From: Bacteroidales bacterium
Lineage (GTDB): Bacteria; Bacteroidota; Bacteroidia; Bacteroidales; Bacteroidaceae
Assembly: GCA_030523385.1 (NCBI GenBank)
Contig: JAUNIV010000099.1
Coordinates: 1-7,707, forward strand
Reading direction: 5' to 3'
DNA: 7,707 nucleotides
Position 1 is the stretch's first letter. Each line of letters starts with the position of its first letter. Below the pieces are notes generated by a model. The model had not been told where the DNA came from. It did not search any database and worked only from the letters and a program-made list of their open reading frames with translations. Positions 1 through 7,629 of this stretch are shown here, in pieces. A program made the position numbers and the translations under genes.

Positions 1-1
1 G

Positions 2-676
2 CCTTCATTGCCGGTAACGATAGACAATATGGCAGGTGCCTTGTGTGGGAATGTCATATACATTGTAGGTGGTAATGTGGATGGAATCCCTTCTTCTGCG
101 GTCTATGCTCTGGACTTGTCGGATGTACATGCAGGATGGAAACAGCTCCCTTCTGTTCCGGGTGCTCCAAGAGTGCAACCGGTTTGTGCATCACAGGGTG
201 GCAAACTCTATGTGTGGGGAGGATTTGCAGCGCCTCATGGAGAATGTGAAGCTTCTTTGTCAGTAGATGGTTATGCGTATAATCCTGAAACAAACGAATG
301 GTCACCGGTTGCCACTCCCTGTGACGAAGCAGGTAATGAGGTTTCGTTGGGCGGTGGAGCTGCTGTTCCCTATGGAGACGGACAGATTTTGTGCATAGGC
401 GGAGTAAACAAGGATATTTTTCTGAAAGCATTGCAAGGGATTTATAAAGGGAAGGAATATTTGTCTCATCCGGCAGAGTGGTATCAGTTCAATAGAAACT
501 TGATGCTATATAGTCCGCAGACAGATGGATGGACTACATTGGGCGCATACGAACAAGGTGCACGCGCCGGAGCAGCACTGGTATCGCAAGAAGACACCTA
601 TTATATTATAAATGGAGAATTGAAGCCGGGCATCCGGACCAATGAAATAACCAGAATAAAAGAAAACAGAAAATGA
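2..676 (+). CDS. nanM: N-acetylneuraminate mutarotase, circularly permuted NanM type (5' end missing)
   Basis: Likely a kelch beta-propeller that speeds conversion of alpha- to beta-N-acetylneuraminate after sialidase release, so the sugar can be imported faster. The frame is open to the left edge, so the real start is outside; the TTG at 8 is only an in-frame codon. About 225 residues are present. Numbered from that TTG, kelch-like strands end in glycine pairs (IYIVGG, LYVWGG, ILCIGG), GGVNKDIF lies at about 131-138 and NGELKPGIRT at 202-211. Both motifs closely match E. coli NanM as I recall it (GGVNQNIF, NGEAKPGLRT), with the same spacing and similar sequence between. In E. coli the second motif is followed by roughly another hundred residues; here the protein stops 11 residues after it. 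That is expected of the Bacteroidales circularly permuted family, whose missing blade would be N-terminal, off the window. Its stop overlaps the GH20 start (ATGA). Function is by homology; the permutation is inferred because the N-terminus is unseen. Confidence 0.85.
   Translation, partial: PSLPVTIDNMAGALCGNVIYIVGGNVDGIPSSAVYALDLSDVHAGWKQLPSVPGAPRVQPVCASQGGKLYVWGGFAAPHGECEASLSVDGYAYNPETNEWSPVATPCDEAGNEVSLGGGAAVPYGDGQILCIGGVNKDIFLKALQGIYKGKEYLSHPAEWYQFNRNLMLYSPQTDGWTTLGAYEQGARAGAALVSQEDTYYIINGELKPGIRTNEITRIKENRK
673..676 (+). promoter_or_regulatory. ATGA stop-start overlap, mutarotase to GH20
   Basis: The ATG of the GH20 gene (673-675) overlaps the TGA of the mutarotase gene (674-676). This shows the two genes share a transcript and suggests translational coupling. 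It also settles the GH20 start, because the lipoprotein signal begins immediately. The bases just before it are A-rich (AGAAAACAGAAA), as is common at Bacteroidales starts, and no strong Shine-Dalgarno is visible. Confidence 0.8.
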
Positions 677-2733
677 AGAAGCTGATTCTATGGGCCGGTA
701 TGGCAGCAAGCCTGTTGGTTGTAGGCTGTGCAGAGAACCACCAGAAAGAAATTACCGTTATTCCCGCACCTTTGGGTGTAGAATTACAGGAAGGTACATT
801 CCGCTTGAATGCGCAGACTGCCTTGTGGGTGGATGCTCCGCAGGAAGATAAGCAGAAGTTGGAAGCCTGTTTGGCGGCTTCTCCTGTGAAGTTGTCATTG
901 GCTATGCAGGAGCCTCGGGACAATGCAGTTATTTTGAAGCAAGTGGAAACATTGTCCGGAGTATCTTCTCCCGAAGGCTATGTCATGTCGGTCTCTTCCG
1001 GACAAGTGAAGATAGAAGCAACTACAGGCGCAGGGCTGTTCTATGGCTTGCAGACTTTTTTGCAGATGGCTGTCGGCACAGGTGAGTTGCCTGCAGGAAC
1101 TATTGTGGACGAACCTCGCTTTGCTTACCGTGGTATGATGCTCGATGTGTCCCGTCATTTCTTCGACAAGGAGTTTGTGAAGAAACAGATGGATGCATTG
1201 TCTTATTACAAGCTGAACCGCCTGCATCTGCATCTCACCGATGCCGCAGGCTGGCGCATTGAAATCAAAAAATATCCTCGGTTGACCAACTTTGCCGCCT
1301 GGCGAGAATCTCCTACTTGGAAAGAATGGTGGAACGGCAATCGCCAATACAAAGAAGAAGGTGACAAAGATGCCTACGGTGGTTACTATACGCAAGACGA
1401 TATCCGCGAACTGGTGGCATACGCACAGGAGCGTTACATTACGTTGATTCCTGAAATCGAAATGCCTGCCCATTCGGAAGAAGTGCTGACAGCCTATCCC
1501 GAACTGTCGTGTACGCACGAACCCTATAAGCAAGCCGATTTCTGTGTAGGCAATGAAAAGACATTCGAGTTCTTGGAAGATGTGTTGACAGAAGTCATGG
1601 AACTCTTCCCCTCCGAATACATTCACGTGGGTGGTGATGAGGCCGGAAAAGCCTCTTGGCCTACCTGTAAGCTGTGTCAGGTACGCATGAAGAAGGAAGG
1701 ACTGAAGGATGTGAACGAATTGCAGAGCTATCTGATTCATCGCATGGAGAAGTTCCTGAATGCACACGGCCGTAAGCTGTTGGGATGGGATGAAATATTG
1801 GAAGGCGGATTGGCTCCGAATGCCACCGTCATGTCATGGCGTGGCACGGAGGGAGGCATGAAAGCCATCAATGCCGGTCATCAGGCCATTATGACTCCCG
1901 GAGAGTTTTGCTATTTCGATTCCTATCAGGATGCTCCCGATTCACAACCCGAAGCCATCGGCGGATATTTGCCTCTCTCTAAGGTATATTCCTATAATCC
2001 GGTGCCCGATACGTTGAGTCAGGACAAAGTTCCTTTGATTTACGGGGTACAGGCTAACCTGTGGGCCGAATACATTCCTACGCCCGAACACATGGAAATG
2101 ATGATTTATCCTCGCATTTTGGCATTGGCCGAAGTAGCCTGGAGCAGTCCCTTGGTGAAAGACTATGGCAATTTTCATGCCCGTGCGCTGAAGGCTGTGG
2201 AGGAATTGCAGGCCAAAGGCTATCATCCTTTCGACTTGAAGAATGAAATCGGCAACCGTCCCGGTTCCGATGAACCGGTTGAACATCTGGCCATAGGCAA
2301 GAAGGTGACTTATGCCGAAGGAGCCGCTTATTATCCGGGTTATGCCGCCGGAGGAGACGATGCTTTGGTGAATGGCATCCGTGGCGGATGGACTTACGGC
2401 GACAAGTTATGGCAAGGATTTATAGACAAGAAAGGCGTGGATGTGGTGATAGATTTGGAAGAAGAAATGCCTATCCATTCAGTCGGTGCCGATTTCATGC
2501 AGGTATGCGGACCCGGTGTGTTCATGCCTGCCGAAGTCATCATTTCCGCATCGACCGACGGAGAAGAGTTTACGGAACTGGCACGCATTGCCCACGAAGT
2601 GGTGAAGGACGATAAGGTAACTTTCAAGAACTTCGGTTGGGAAGGCGAGACAACGGCACGCTATGTACGATATCAGGCTACGTATGGTCCGTTTGGAGGC
2701 TTTTTGTTTACAGATGAAATTGTGATAAAATAA
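673..2733 (+). CDS. GH20 beta-N-acetylhexosaminidase lipoprotein with C-terminal F5/8-type (CBM32-like) domain
   Basis: Predicted to remove terminal beta-linked GlcNAc or GalNAc from host glycans by substrate-assisted catalysis. It has 686 residues. The N-terminus is a lipoprotein signal (KK, hydrophobic run, LVVGC with the lipidated Cys at 19). The following AENHQKE is not a strong acidic surface-export signal, so the periplasmic face of the outer membrane is at least as likely as the surface. Residues about 25-145 form the small alpha/beta GH20b domain; about 150-500 are the catalytic barrel. Family landmarks are R153 (YRGMMLDVSRH), H267 (PEIEMPAHS), the catalytic pair D322-E323 in HVGGDE, W372-D373-E374, W389 in MSWRG, and W464/E466 in NLWAEY. 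C332-x-x-C335 may form a disulfide. Residues about 537-686 resemble a discoidin/F5-8C sugar-binding module. The start is fixed by the ATGA overlap and the signal peptide directly after it. It resembles NahA-type enzymes of Bacteroidales nan loci, but I assign no symbol. Beta-GlcNAc versus GalNAc preference is not visible. Confidence 0.95.
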   Translation: MKKLILWAGMAASLLVVGCAENHQKEITVIPAPLGVELQEGTFRLNAQTALWVDAPQEDKQKLEACLAASPVKLSLAMQEPRDNAVILKQVETLSGVSSPEGYVMSVSSGQVKIEATTGAGLFYGLQTFLQMAVGTGELPAGTIVDEPRFAYRGMMLDVSRHFFDKEFVKKQMDALSYYKLNRLHLHLTDAAGWRIEIKKYPRLTNFAAWRESPTWKEWWNGNRQYKEEGDKDAYGGYYTQDDIRELVAYAQERYITLIPEIEMPAHSEEVLTAYPELSCTHEPYKQADFCVGNEKTFEFLEDVLTEVMELFPSEYIHVGGDEAGKASWPTCKLCQVRMKKEGLKDVNELQSYLIHRMEKFLNAHGRKLLGWDEILEGGLAPNATVMSWRGTEGGMKAINAGHQAIMTPGEFCYFDSYQDAPDSQPEAIGGYLPLSKVYSYNPVPDTLSQDKVPLIYGVQANLWAEYIPTPEHMEMMIYPRILALAEVAWSSPLVKDYGNFHARALKAVEELQAKGYHPFDLKNEIGNRPGSDEPVEHLAIGKKVTYAEGAAYYPGYAAGGDDALVNGIRGGWTYGDKLWQGFIDKKGVDVVIDLEEEMPIHSVGADFMQVCGPGVFMPAEVIISASTDGEEFTELARIAHEVVKDDKVTFKNFGWEGETTARYVRYQATYGPFGGFLFTDEIVIK

Positions 2734-2750
2734 AAACAATAATTGAGAAT
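2734..2750 (+). promoter_or_regulatory. A/T-rich translation start region of the GH92 gene
   Basis: This 17-base gap between the GH20 stop and GH92 start contains only three G/C bases. It is too short for a separate terminator and shows no recognisable Bacteroidales -7 element. The low G/C content just before ATG fits the unstructured, A/T-rich initiation regions typical of Bacteroidales. The function is inferred from composition and position. Confidence 0.5.
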
Positions 2751-5006
2751 ATGAGAAAACAGTTTGTGTTATCGGCCGTTTTGGTTTGCTGTTCGTTGCT
2801 GACGGCAGCGGCACAGAAGGAACCGGCTGATTATGTGAATCCCTTCGTGGGTACAACCAATTACGGCACGACCAACCCCGGAGCTGTGACTCCGCATGGC
2901 ATGATGTCTGTCACTCCGTTCAATGTCATGGGAGAGGTGCCCGAAAATAAAATCAATAAGGACAAGACCTGGTGGTCCACTCCTTATGAGTTCAATAACA
3001 AATACCTGACCGGATTTGCGCATGTCAATCTGAGTGGGGTAGGGTGTCCGGAGCTTGGCTCGCTCCTGTTGATGCCCACTACCGGAAAGTTGAACGTGGA
3101 TTTCAATTCCTACGGAAGTGTATATACCCATGAAGTTGCCACTCCCGGTTATTATACCAATGTGCTTGAAAAGTACAACGTGAAGTGCGAACTCACCGCC
3201 ACTCCGCGTACCAGCATGGCCCGTTTTACTTTCCCTGCCGGACAGGGCAACATCTTGCTCAATTTGGGTGAAGGTCTTACCAACGAAACCGGTGCTACGG
3301 TGCGTTTCGTCAATGACCGCGAGATTGAAGGAACCAAATTGTTAGGAACTTTCTGCTACAATCCTCAGGCGGTATTCCCCATCTACTTTGTGATGCGCAT
3401 CAACAAAGTACCTGCCACACGCGGTTACTGGAAGAAGATGCGCCCCATGGATGTAGAAGCCCAATGGGACGACACGGCAGGCAAGTATAAACTTTATACT
3501 TCTTACACGAAAGAAATAAGTGGAGACGATGTAGGCGTGTGGTTCACTTATAACACGGCAGCCGAAGAGGTGATAGAAGTAAGCGTAGGCGTATCTTTCG
3601 TGAGCATTGAGAATGCCCGCCTGAATCTGGAAAAGGAACAGCCCTTTGGCACTACTTTCGAGAAACTGCGTGCCGAAGCCCGCAAGAAATGGAACGATGA
3701 CCTTTCGCGCATCAGCGTGGAGGGAGGAACGGAAGAGCAGAAAGGCGTGTTCTACACAGCGCTGTATCACACCATGATTCATCCCAATATCTTGCAGGAC
3801 GTAAGCGGACAATATCCGCAGATGGAAGGTGACAAGATACTCACCACCAATACCAACCGCTATACGGTATTCTCTTTGTGGGATACTTATCGCAATTATC
3901 ACCAGCTGATGACACTTGTCTATCCCGAACGCCAGATGGACATGATACGCACCATGATGGGCATGCAGAAAGAACACGGATGGTTCCCGAAGTGGGAATT
4001 GTACGGTCGTGAAACACTCACCATGGAAGGTGACCCCGCCATTCCTATTTTGGTAGATAGCTGGATGAAAGGCCTGAAGGATTTCGACATTCAGGCAGCT
4101 TATAAGACGATGTATAAGTCGGCCACTACGCCGGGCAAGGACAACCTGATGCGTCCGGATAATGACGACTACATGGCCAAAGGCTATGTGCCGATGGAAA
4201 GCCAGTATGACAACTCCGTATCCCATGCATTGGAATACTATGTGGCCGATTATGCCCTTTCCACACTGGCCGATGCTTTGGGCAAGAAAGAAGATGCCAA
4301 ACTCTTCCGCAAACGGTCCATGGGATATAAGAATTATTACTGCAAGGAATTCGGTACGTTGCGCCCCATCACCAAAGAAGGCAAATTCTACGAACCTTTC
4401 GACCCGAAAGAAGGAGCCAACTTTGCCCCCAGTCCCGGTTTCCACGAAGGTAATGCCTGGAACTACACATTCTTTGTTCCCCACGACATAGACGGACTGG
4501 TGAAGCTGATGGGCGGCTCAAAGAAGTTTGTCGATAGACTGCAAAGCGTGTTCGATGAAGGCAATTACGACCCTGCCAATGAGCCGGACATCGCCTATCC
4601 ATACCTGTTCAGCCGTTTCAAAGGCGAAGAATGGCGCACGCAGAAGCTGGTCAAGGAATTGCTCGCCAAGTATTTCACTACCAAGCCCGACGGTATTCCG
4701 GGTAACGATGATACGGGTACCATGTCGGCATGGGCAATCTTCAGCATGATGGGATTATATCCCGACTGTCCCGGTGTGCCCGAATATACGCTGACCACTC
4801 CTACCTTCGACAAGGTGACCGTGAAGCTTGATCCTCAGTATTGGGGAAAGGATGAACTGGTCATCAAGAAAGAAGGGCAAGGCGACTATATCAAGGAAAT
4901 CAGATTGGGAGGCAAGAAAGTGAACAAGTTCCTGATTTCTCATGACGACCTGATTAAGGCAGGCGAAGTGACGTTTGTTGTAACAGAAAACCCTAATAAG
5001 AAATGA
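2751..5006 (+). CDS. GH92 alpha-mannosidase, secreted
   Basis: Predicted calcium-dependent, inverting exo-alpha-mannosidase acting on mannose of N-glycans, probably in the periplasm. It has 751 residues, a usual GH92 length. The signal peptide (RK, hydrophobic core, TAAA before Q22) suits signal peptidase I; Cys13-Cys14 have no lipobox. YVNPFVGT at 28-35 is the typical GH92 N-terminal start. Residues about 27-290 form the beta-sandwich domain and about 310-740 the (alpha/alpha)6 catalytic domain. E566 in HEGNAW is the expected general acid, followed by YTFFVPHD. GNDDTGTMSAW at 651-661 is the loop that carries the general-base carboxylates; here it is G-N-D-D-T-G, whereas characterised alpha-1,2-mannosidases have, as I recall, G-D-E-D-N-G. 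The substrate loop reads NEPDIAYPY at 610-618, without the paired histidines I recall from alpha-1,2 enzymes. The linkage is therefore unassigned; alpha-1,3 or alpha-1,6 would suit a trimmed N-glycan core. The gene follows the GH20 by 17 bases and ends in tandem TGA TAA stops, the first overlapping the GH2 start. Confidence 0.95.
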   Translation: MRKQFVLSAVLVCCSLLTAAAQKEPADYVNPFVGTTNYGTTNPGAVTPHGMMSVTPFNVMGEVPENKINKDKTWWSTPYEFNNKYLTGFAHVNLSGVGCPELGSLLLMPTTGKLNVDFNSYGSVYTHEVATPGYYTNVLEKYNVKCELTATPRTSMARFTFPAGQGNILLNLGEGLTNETGATVRFVNDREIEGTKLLGTFCYNPQAVFPIYFVMRINKVPATRGYWKKMRPMDVEAQWDDTAGKYKLYTSYTKEISGDDVGVWFTYNTAAEEVIEVSVGVSFVSIENARLNLEKEQPFGTTFEKLRAEARKKWNDDLSRISVEGGTEEQKGVFYTALYHTMIHPNILQDVSGQYPQMEGDKILTTNTNRYTVFSLWDTYRNYHQLMTLVYPERQMDMIRTMMGMQKEHGWFPKWELYGRETLTMEGDPAIPILVDSWMKGLKDFDIQAAYKTMYKSATTPGKDNLMRPDNDDYMAKGYVPMESQYDNSVSHALEYYVADYALSTLADALGKKEDAKLFRKRSMGYKNYYCKEFGTLRPITKEGKFYEPFDPKEGANFAPSPGFHEGNAWNYTFFVPHDIDGLVKLMGGSKKFVDRLQSVFDEGNYDPANEPDIAYPYLFSRFKGEEWRTQKLVKELLAKYFTTKPDGIPGNDDTGTMSAWAIFSMMGLYPDCPGVPEYTLTTPTFDKVTVKLDPQYWGKDELVIKKEGQGDYIKEIRLGGKKVNKFLISHDDLIKAGEVTFVVTENPNKK
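5003..5006 (+). promoter_or_regulatory. ATGA stop-start overlap, GH92 to GH2
   Basis: The GH2 ATG (5003-5005) overlaps the GH92 TGA (5004-5006), supporting coupled translation. The alternative ATG at 5009 sits right after an in-frame TAA at 5007-5009 that backs up the GH92 stop. Either start leaves the signal peptide intact, so the choice of 5003 rests on the overlap geometry. Confidence 0.7.
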
Positions 5007-7519
5007 TAATGAATTCAAGAAGATTCGTATGCGCAGCGTTGGGAGCTTTCTGCTCCCTGACACTGCTCCAAGCGCAGGTTCGCGTCCAGCAGACTTTCGA
5101 GAAAGGCTGGAAGTTTACGCGCGAGGACAATGCCGAGTTTGCCCAACCCGGCTATAACGATGCCAAGTGGCAGAATGTGACCGTTCCTCATGATTGGGCT
5201 ATCTATGGACCTTTCAGCATAAACAACGACAAGCAGGAAGTGGCCATTACGCAGGACGGACAGAAAGAAGCCATGGAACATGCCGGACGTACCGGCGGAC
5301 TTCCTTTTGTAGGTACAGGCTGGTACAGACTGAGCTTTGAGGCACCTGCTTTTGAGAAAGGAAAGACAGCCACGCTGATATTCGACGGCGCCATGAGCCA
5401 CGCCCGCGTCTATGTGAACGGACAGGAAGCCGGCTATTGGCCATACGGCTATAACTCTTTCTATGTAGATGCCACTCCGTTCCTGAAGCCGGGCGAAGCC
5501 AACGAGTTGGCAGTCCGTCTGGAGAATGAACCCGAATCTTCACGCTGGTATCCGGGTTCCGGACTCTACCGCAACGTGCATCTGGTAGTCAACGAAGATG
5601 CCCATATCCCTACATGGGGCACTTACATTACCACTCCTTTTGTAAGCGACAGCTATGCCCGTGTGCTTCTGAAAACCTCGTGGGTAACTCCTGCAGGAGC
5701 CGGAAAAGACAATTACCGCATCGTAACCGAGATAAAGAACCGCAACGGAGAAGTGGTAGCCAGCAATGAAAGCAAGCTGAGCATCTATGACAATACACAA
5801 TTTGAACAAGAGTTTGCCGTAGCCCGTCCCGAACTGTGGAGTCCCGAGACTCCCGTGCTCTACACAGCCGAGTCCAAGGTTTACGACGGCAATACGCTGA
5901 AGGATGAATACACCACCCGTTTCGGTATCCGCACTTTGGAAATCATCCCGGACAAAGGCTTCTTCCTGAACGGCAAGCCTACCAAGTTCAAGGGTGTATG
6001 TAATCACCACGACTTAGGTCCTTTGGGTGGTGCAGTCAACGATGCTGCCATCCGTCGCCAAGTACGTATCTTGAAGGACATGGGCTGCAACGCCATCCGT
6101 ACTTCCCACAACATGCCCGCTCCCGAACTGGTGGAAGCCTGTGACGAAATGGGTATGATGCTCATGGCAGAATCGTTCGACGAATGGAAGACACCCAAGA
6201 TGGCAAACGGTTATCACAAGGTGTTTGACGAATGGGTAGATAAAGACCTGACCAACCTGATCCGTCACTACCGCAACAATCCGAGTATTGTGATGTGGTG
6301 TGTGGGCAATGAAGTGCCCGACCAATGGGACGGCGGAAAAGGACACGGCCCGAAGCTGGCTCGCATGTTGCAGGACATCTGCCACCGCGAAGACCCCACC
6401 CGTCCTGTTACCCAGGGTATGGACCAGCCCGATGCTGTAGTCAACAACAACATTGCAGCTGTGATGGACGTAGCCGGTTTCAACTATCGTCCGCACAAAT
6501 ATCCGGAGAACTACCGCAAGTTGCCGCAACAAATCATTTTGGGTAGCGAAACTGCCTCTACGGTCAGCTCCCGTGGCGTGTACAAGTTCCCCGTAGTGCG
6601 TCAGGCCATGAAGAAATACGATGACCATCAGTCATCCTCATACGATGTGGAATATTGCAGTTGGTCCAACCTGCCCGAAGACGATTGGATTTGGCACGAA
6701 GACAATGCATGGGGCATCGGTGAATTTGTATGGACCGGTTTCGACTATTTGGGCGAACCCACTCCTTATTATACCGATTGGCCCAGCCACTCCTCCTTGT
6801 TTGGTATCATAGATTTGGCCGGTCTGCCCAAAGACCGTTACTACCTCTATCGTAGCCATTGGAACAAGGAAGCGGAGACCCTGCATATCCTGCCTCATTG
6901 GACATGGCCGGGACGCGAAGGCGAAGTGACTCCGGTATTTGTTTATACCAACTATCCTTCGGCCGAACTCTTCATCAACGGCAAGAGCCAAGGCAAGCGC
7001 ACCAAGGACTTGACAGTAACGGCCGAGAACAGTGCCGACTCTGCTTCCATGGCCAACTTGAAGCGTCAGACCCGTTACCGCCTGATGTGGATGGACACCA
7101 AGTACGAACCGGGAACCGTGAAGGTAGTGGCCTACAACGACAAAGGTGAGGCCGTAGCCGAAAAGGAAATCCATACCGCCGGAAAGCCGGACCACATTGA
7201 GTTGGTGGCCGACCGCAACGAGATAAAGGCCGATGGCAAAGACTTGTCATTCGTCACCGTACGTGTAGTGGATAAGGATGGAAATCTCTGTCCCGACGCA
7301 CAGCACCTCATCAAGTACTCCGTAAAGGGAGCCGGAACCTATCGTGCCGGTGCCAACGGCGATCCTTCTTCATTGGAACTGTTCCACGTTCCGCAGATGA
7401 AGGTATTCAACGGCATGATGACTGCTGTGATACAAAGTTCAGAAAAACCGGGTGAAATCATAGTGACCGCATCAGGAAAAGGATTAAAACCAGATAGGCT
7501 AGTTTTAATAGGTAAGTAA
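5003..7519 (+). CDS. GH2 beta-galactosidase, secreted (GalB-like)
   Basis: Predicted retaining beta-galactosidase that removes terminal galactose from glycan antennae, probably in the periplasm. It has 838 residues from the ATG at 5003, which forms ATGA with the GH92 stop; a second ATG at 5009 would shorten it by two residues. A signal peptide runs to LLQA24, with no lipobox at Cys10 or Cys17. Domains: jelly-roll sugar-binding domain, about 27-200 (PHDWAIYGPF, GRTGGLPFVGTGWYR, RWYPGSGLYRNVHL); Ig-like sandwich, about 205-305; catalytic TIM barrel, about 310-610; DUF4982-like domain from about 627 (HILPHW); and a C-terminal Ig-like domain, about 730-838. E437 (GNEV) is the expected acid/base and E516 (GSETAS) the nucleophile; their spacing of 79 is close to the 76 of E. 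coli LacZ (E461, E537). N334-H335-H336-D337, R366-T-S-H-N370 and the WTGFDYLGEPTPY stretch from W577 favour beta-galactosidase over GH2 beta-mannosidase or beta-glucuronidase. Specificity remains an inference. The C-terminal end is complete and a terminator follows. Confidence 0.93.
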   Translation: MIMNSRRFVCAALGAFCSLTLLQAQVRVQQTFEKGWKFTREDNAEFAQPGYNDAKWQNVTVPHDWAIYGPFSINNDKQEVAITQDGQKEAMEHAGRTGGLPFVGTGWYRLSFEAPAFEKGKTATLIFDGAMSHARVYVNGQEAGYWPYGYNSFYVDATPFLKPGEANELAVRLENEPESSRWYPGSGLYRNVHLVVNEDAHIPTWGTYITTPFVSDSYARVLLKTSWVTPAGAGKDNYRIVTEIKNRNGEVVASNESKLSIYDNTQFEQEFAVARPELWSPETPVLYTAESKVYDGNTLKDEYTTRFGIRTLEIIPDKGFFLNGKPTKFKGVCNHHDLGPLGGAVNDAAIRRQVRILKDMGCNAIRTSHNMPAPELVEACDEMGMMLMAESFDEWKTPKMANGYHKVFDEWVDKDLTNLIRHYRNNPSIVMWCVGNEVPDQWDGGKGHGPKLARMLQDICHREDPTRPVTQGMDQPDAVVNNNIAAVMDVAGFNYRPHKYPENYRKLPQQIILGSETASTVSSRGVYKFPVVRQAMKKYDDHQSSSYDVEYCSWSNLPEDDWIWHEDNAWGIGEFVWTGFDYLGEPTPYYTDWPSHSSLFGIIDLAGLPKDRYYLYRSHWNKEAETLHILPHWTWPGREGEVTPVFVYTNYPSAELFINGKSQGKRTKDLTVTAENSADSASMANLKRQTRYRLMWMDTKYEPGTVKVVAYNDKGEAVAEKEIHTAGKPDHIELVADRNEIKADGKDLSFVTVRVVDKDGNLCPDAQHLIKYSVKGAGTYRAGANGDPSSLELFHVPQMKVFNGMMTAVIQSSEKPGEIIVTASGKGLKPDRLVLIGK

Positions 7520-7539
7520 AAAGATTTGTTTCAATTTCC

Positions 7540-7609
7540 GCTATCTGTGGAGGGTGTGTCGAACCATTGGTTCCGATGCACCCTCGTTTTTTTATCTGTG
7601 TCAGATAGC
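7540..7609. repeat. Outer inverted repeat enclosing the terminator
   Basis: GCTATCTG (7540-7547) is a perfect reverse complement of CAGATAGC (7602-7609), and the two arms bracket the whole terminator hairpin and T-run. The right arm can instead form a small hairpin with its own left neighbour: TATCTG (7593-7598), TGT loop, CAGATA (7602-7607). ATCTGTG also recurs directly at 7543-7549 and 7594-7600. The complementarity is seen directly; whether it forms in RNA is unknown, since the right arm lies beyond the expected termination point. Confidence 0.6.
7550..7593 (+). terminator. Rho-independent terminator of the operon
   Basis: GAGGGTGTGTCG (7550-7561) pairs with CGATGCACCCTC (7574-7585), including two G-T wobbles. 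After one bulged C at 7573 the stem continues as AACC (7562-7565) with GGTT (7569-7572) around a 3-base ATT loop. G7586 and seven T residues (7587-7593) follow. The long stem plus T-run beginning 31 bases after the GH2 stop is a strong intrinsic terminator for + strand transcription. No matching A-run lies next to the stem on its left, so I do not call it bidirectional. Confidence 0.92.
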
Positions 7610-7629
7610 TTTCCCATTCCCTTCTTTAT

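Noticed and set aside
8..10. TTG at 8 as the true start of the mutarotase gene
   Set aside because: The frame is open through the left edge, and the protein would lack about a third of the family's length. It is a truncation by the window, not a start.
895..1767. Antisense open frame of 290 codons inside the GH20 gene
   Set aside because: It is opposite the catalytic domain of a clearly real enzyme. The translation is rich in His, Cys and Phe, as expected of a reverse-complement shadow.
3342..4484. Antisense open frame of 380 codons inside the GH92 gene
   Set aside because: It lies wholly within a gene with intact family motifs, its translation resembles no protein I know and has no start signals or signal peptide. 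Long antisense frames are common opposite genes with this codon use.
5003..7519. GH2 enzyme as a beta-mannosidase, as found near sialidase genes in some Bacteroides
   Set aside because: The GRTGGLPFVGTGWYR, RWYPGSGLYRNV and WTGFDYLGEPTPY stretches and the DUF4982-like plus Ig-like tail fit the Bacteroidales beta-galactosidase group better. A different specificity cannot be fully excluded without assay.
7594..7629. Possible promoter for a gene to the right (TAGCTTTC at 7606-7613 resembles the Bacteroidales TAnnTTTG box)
   Set aside because: The last base of the box is wrong, no convincing -33 element is placed properly upstream, and no downstream gene is visible in the window.
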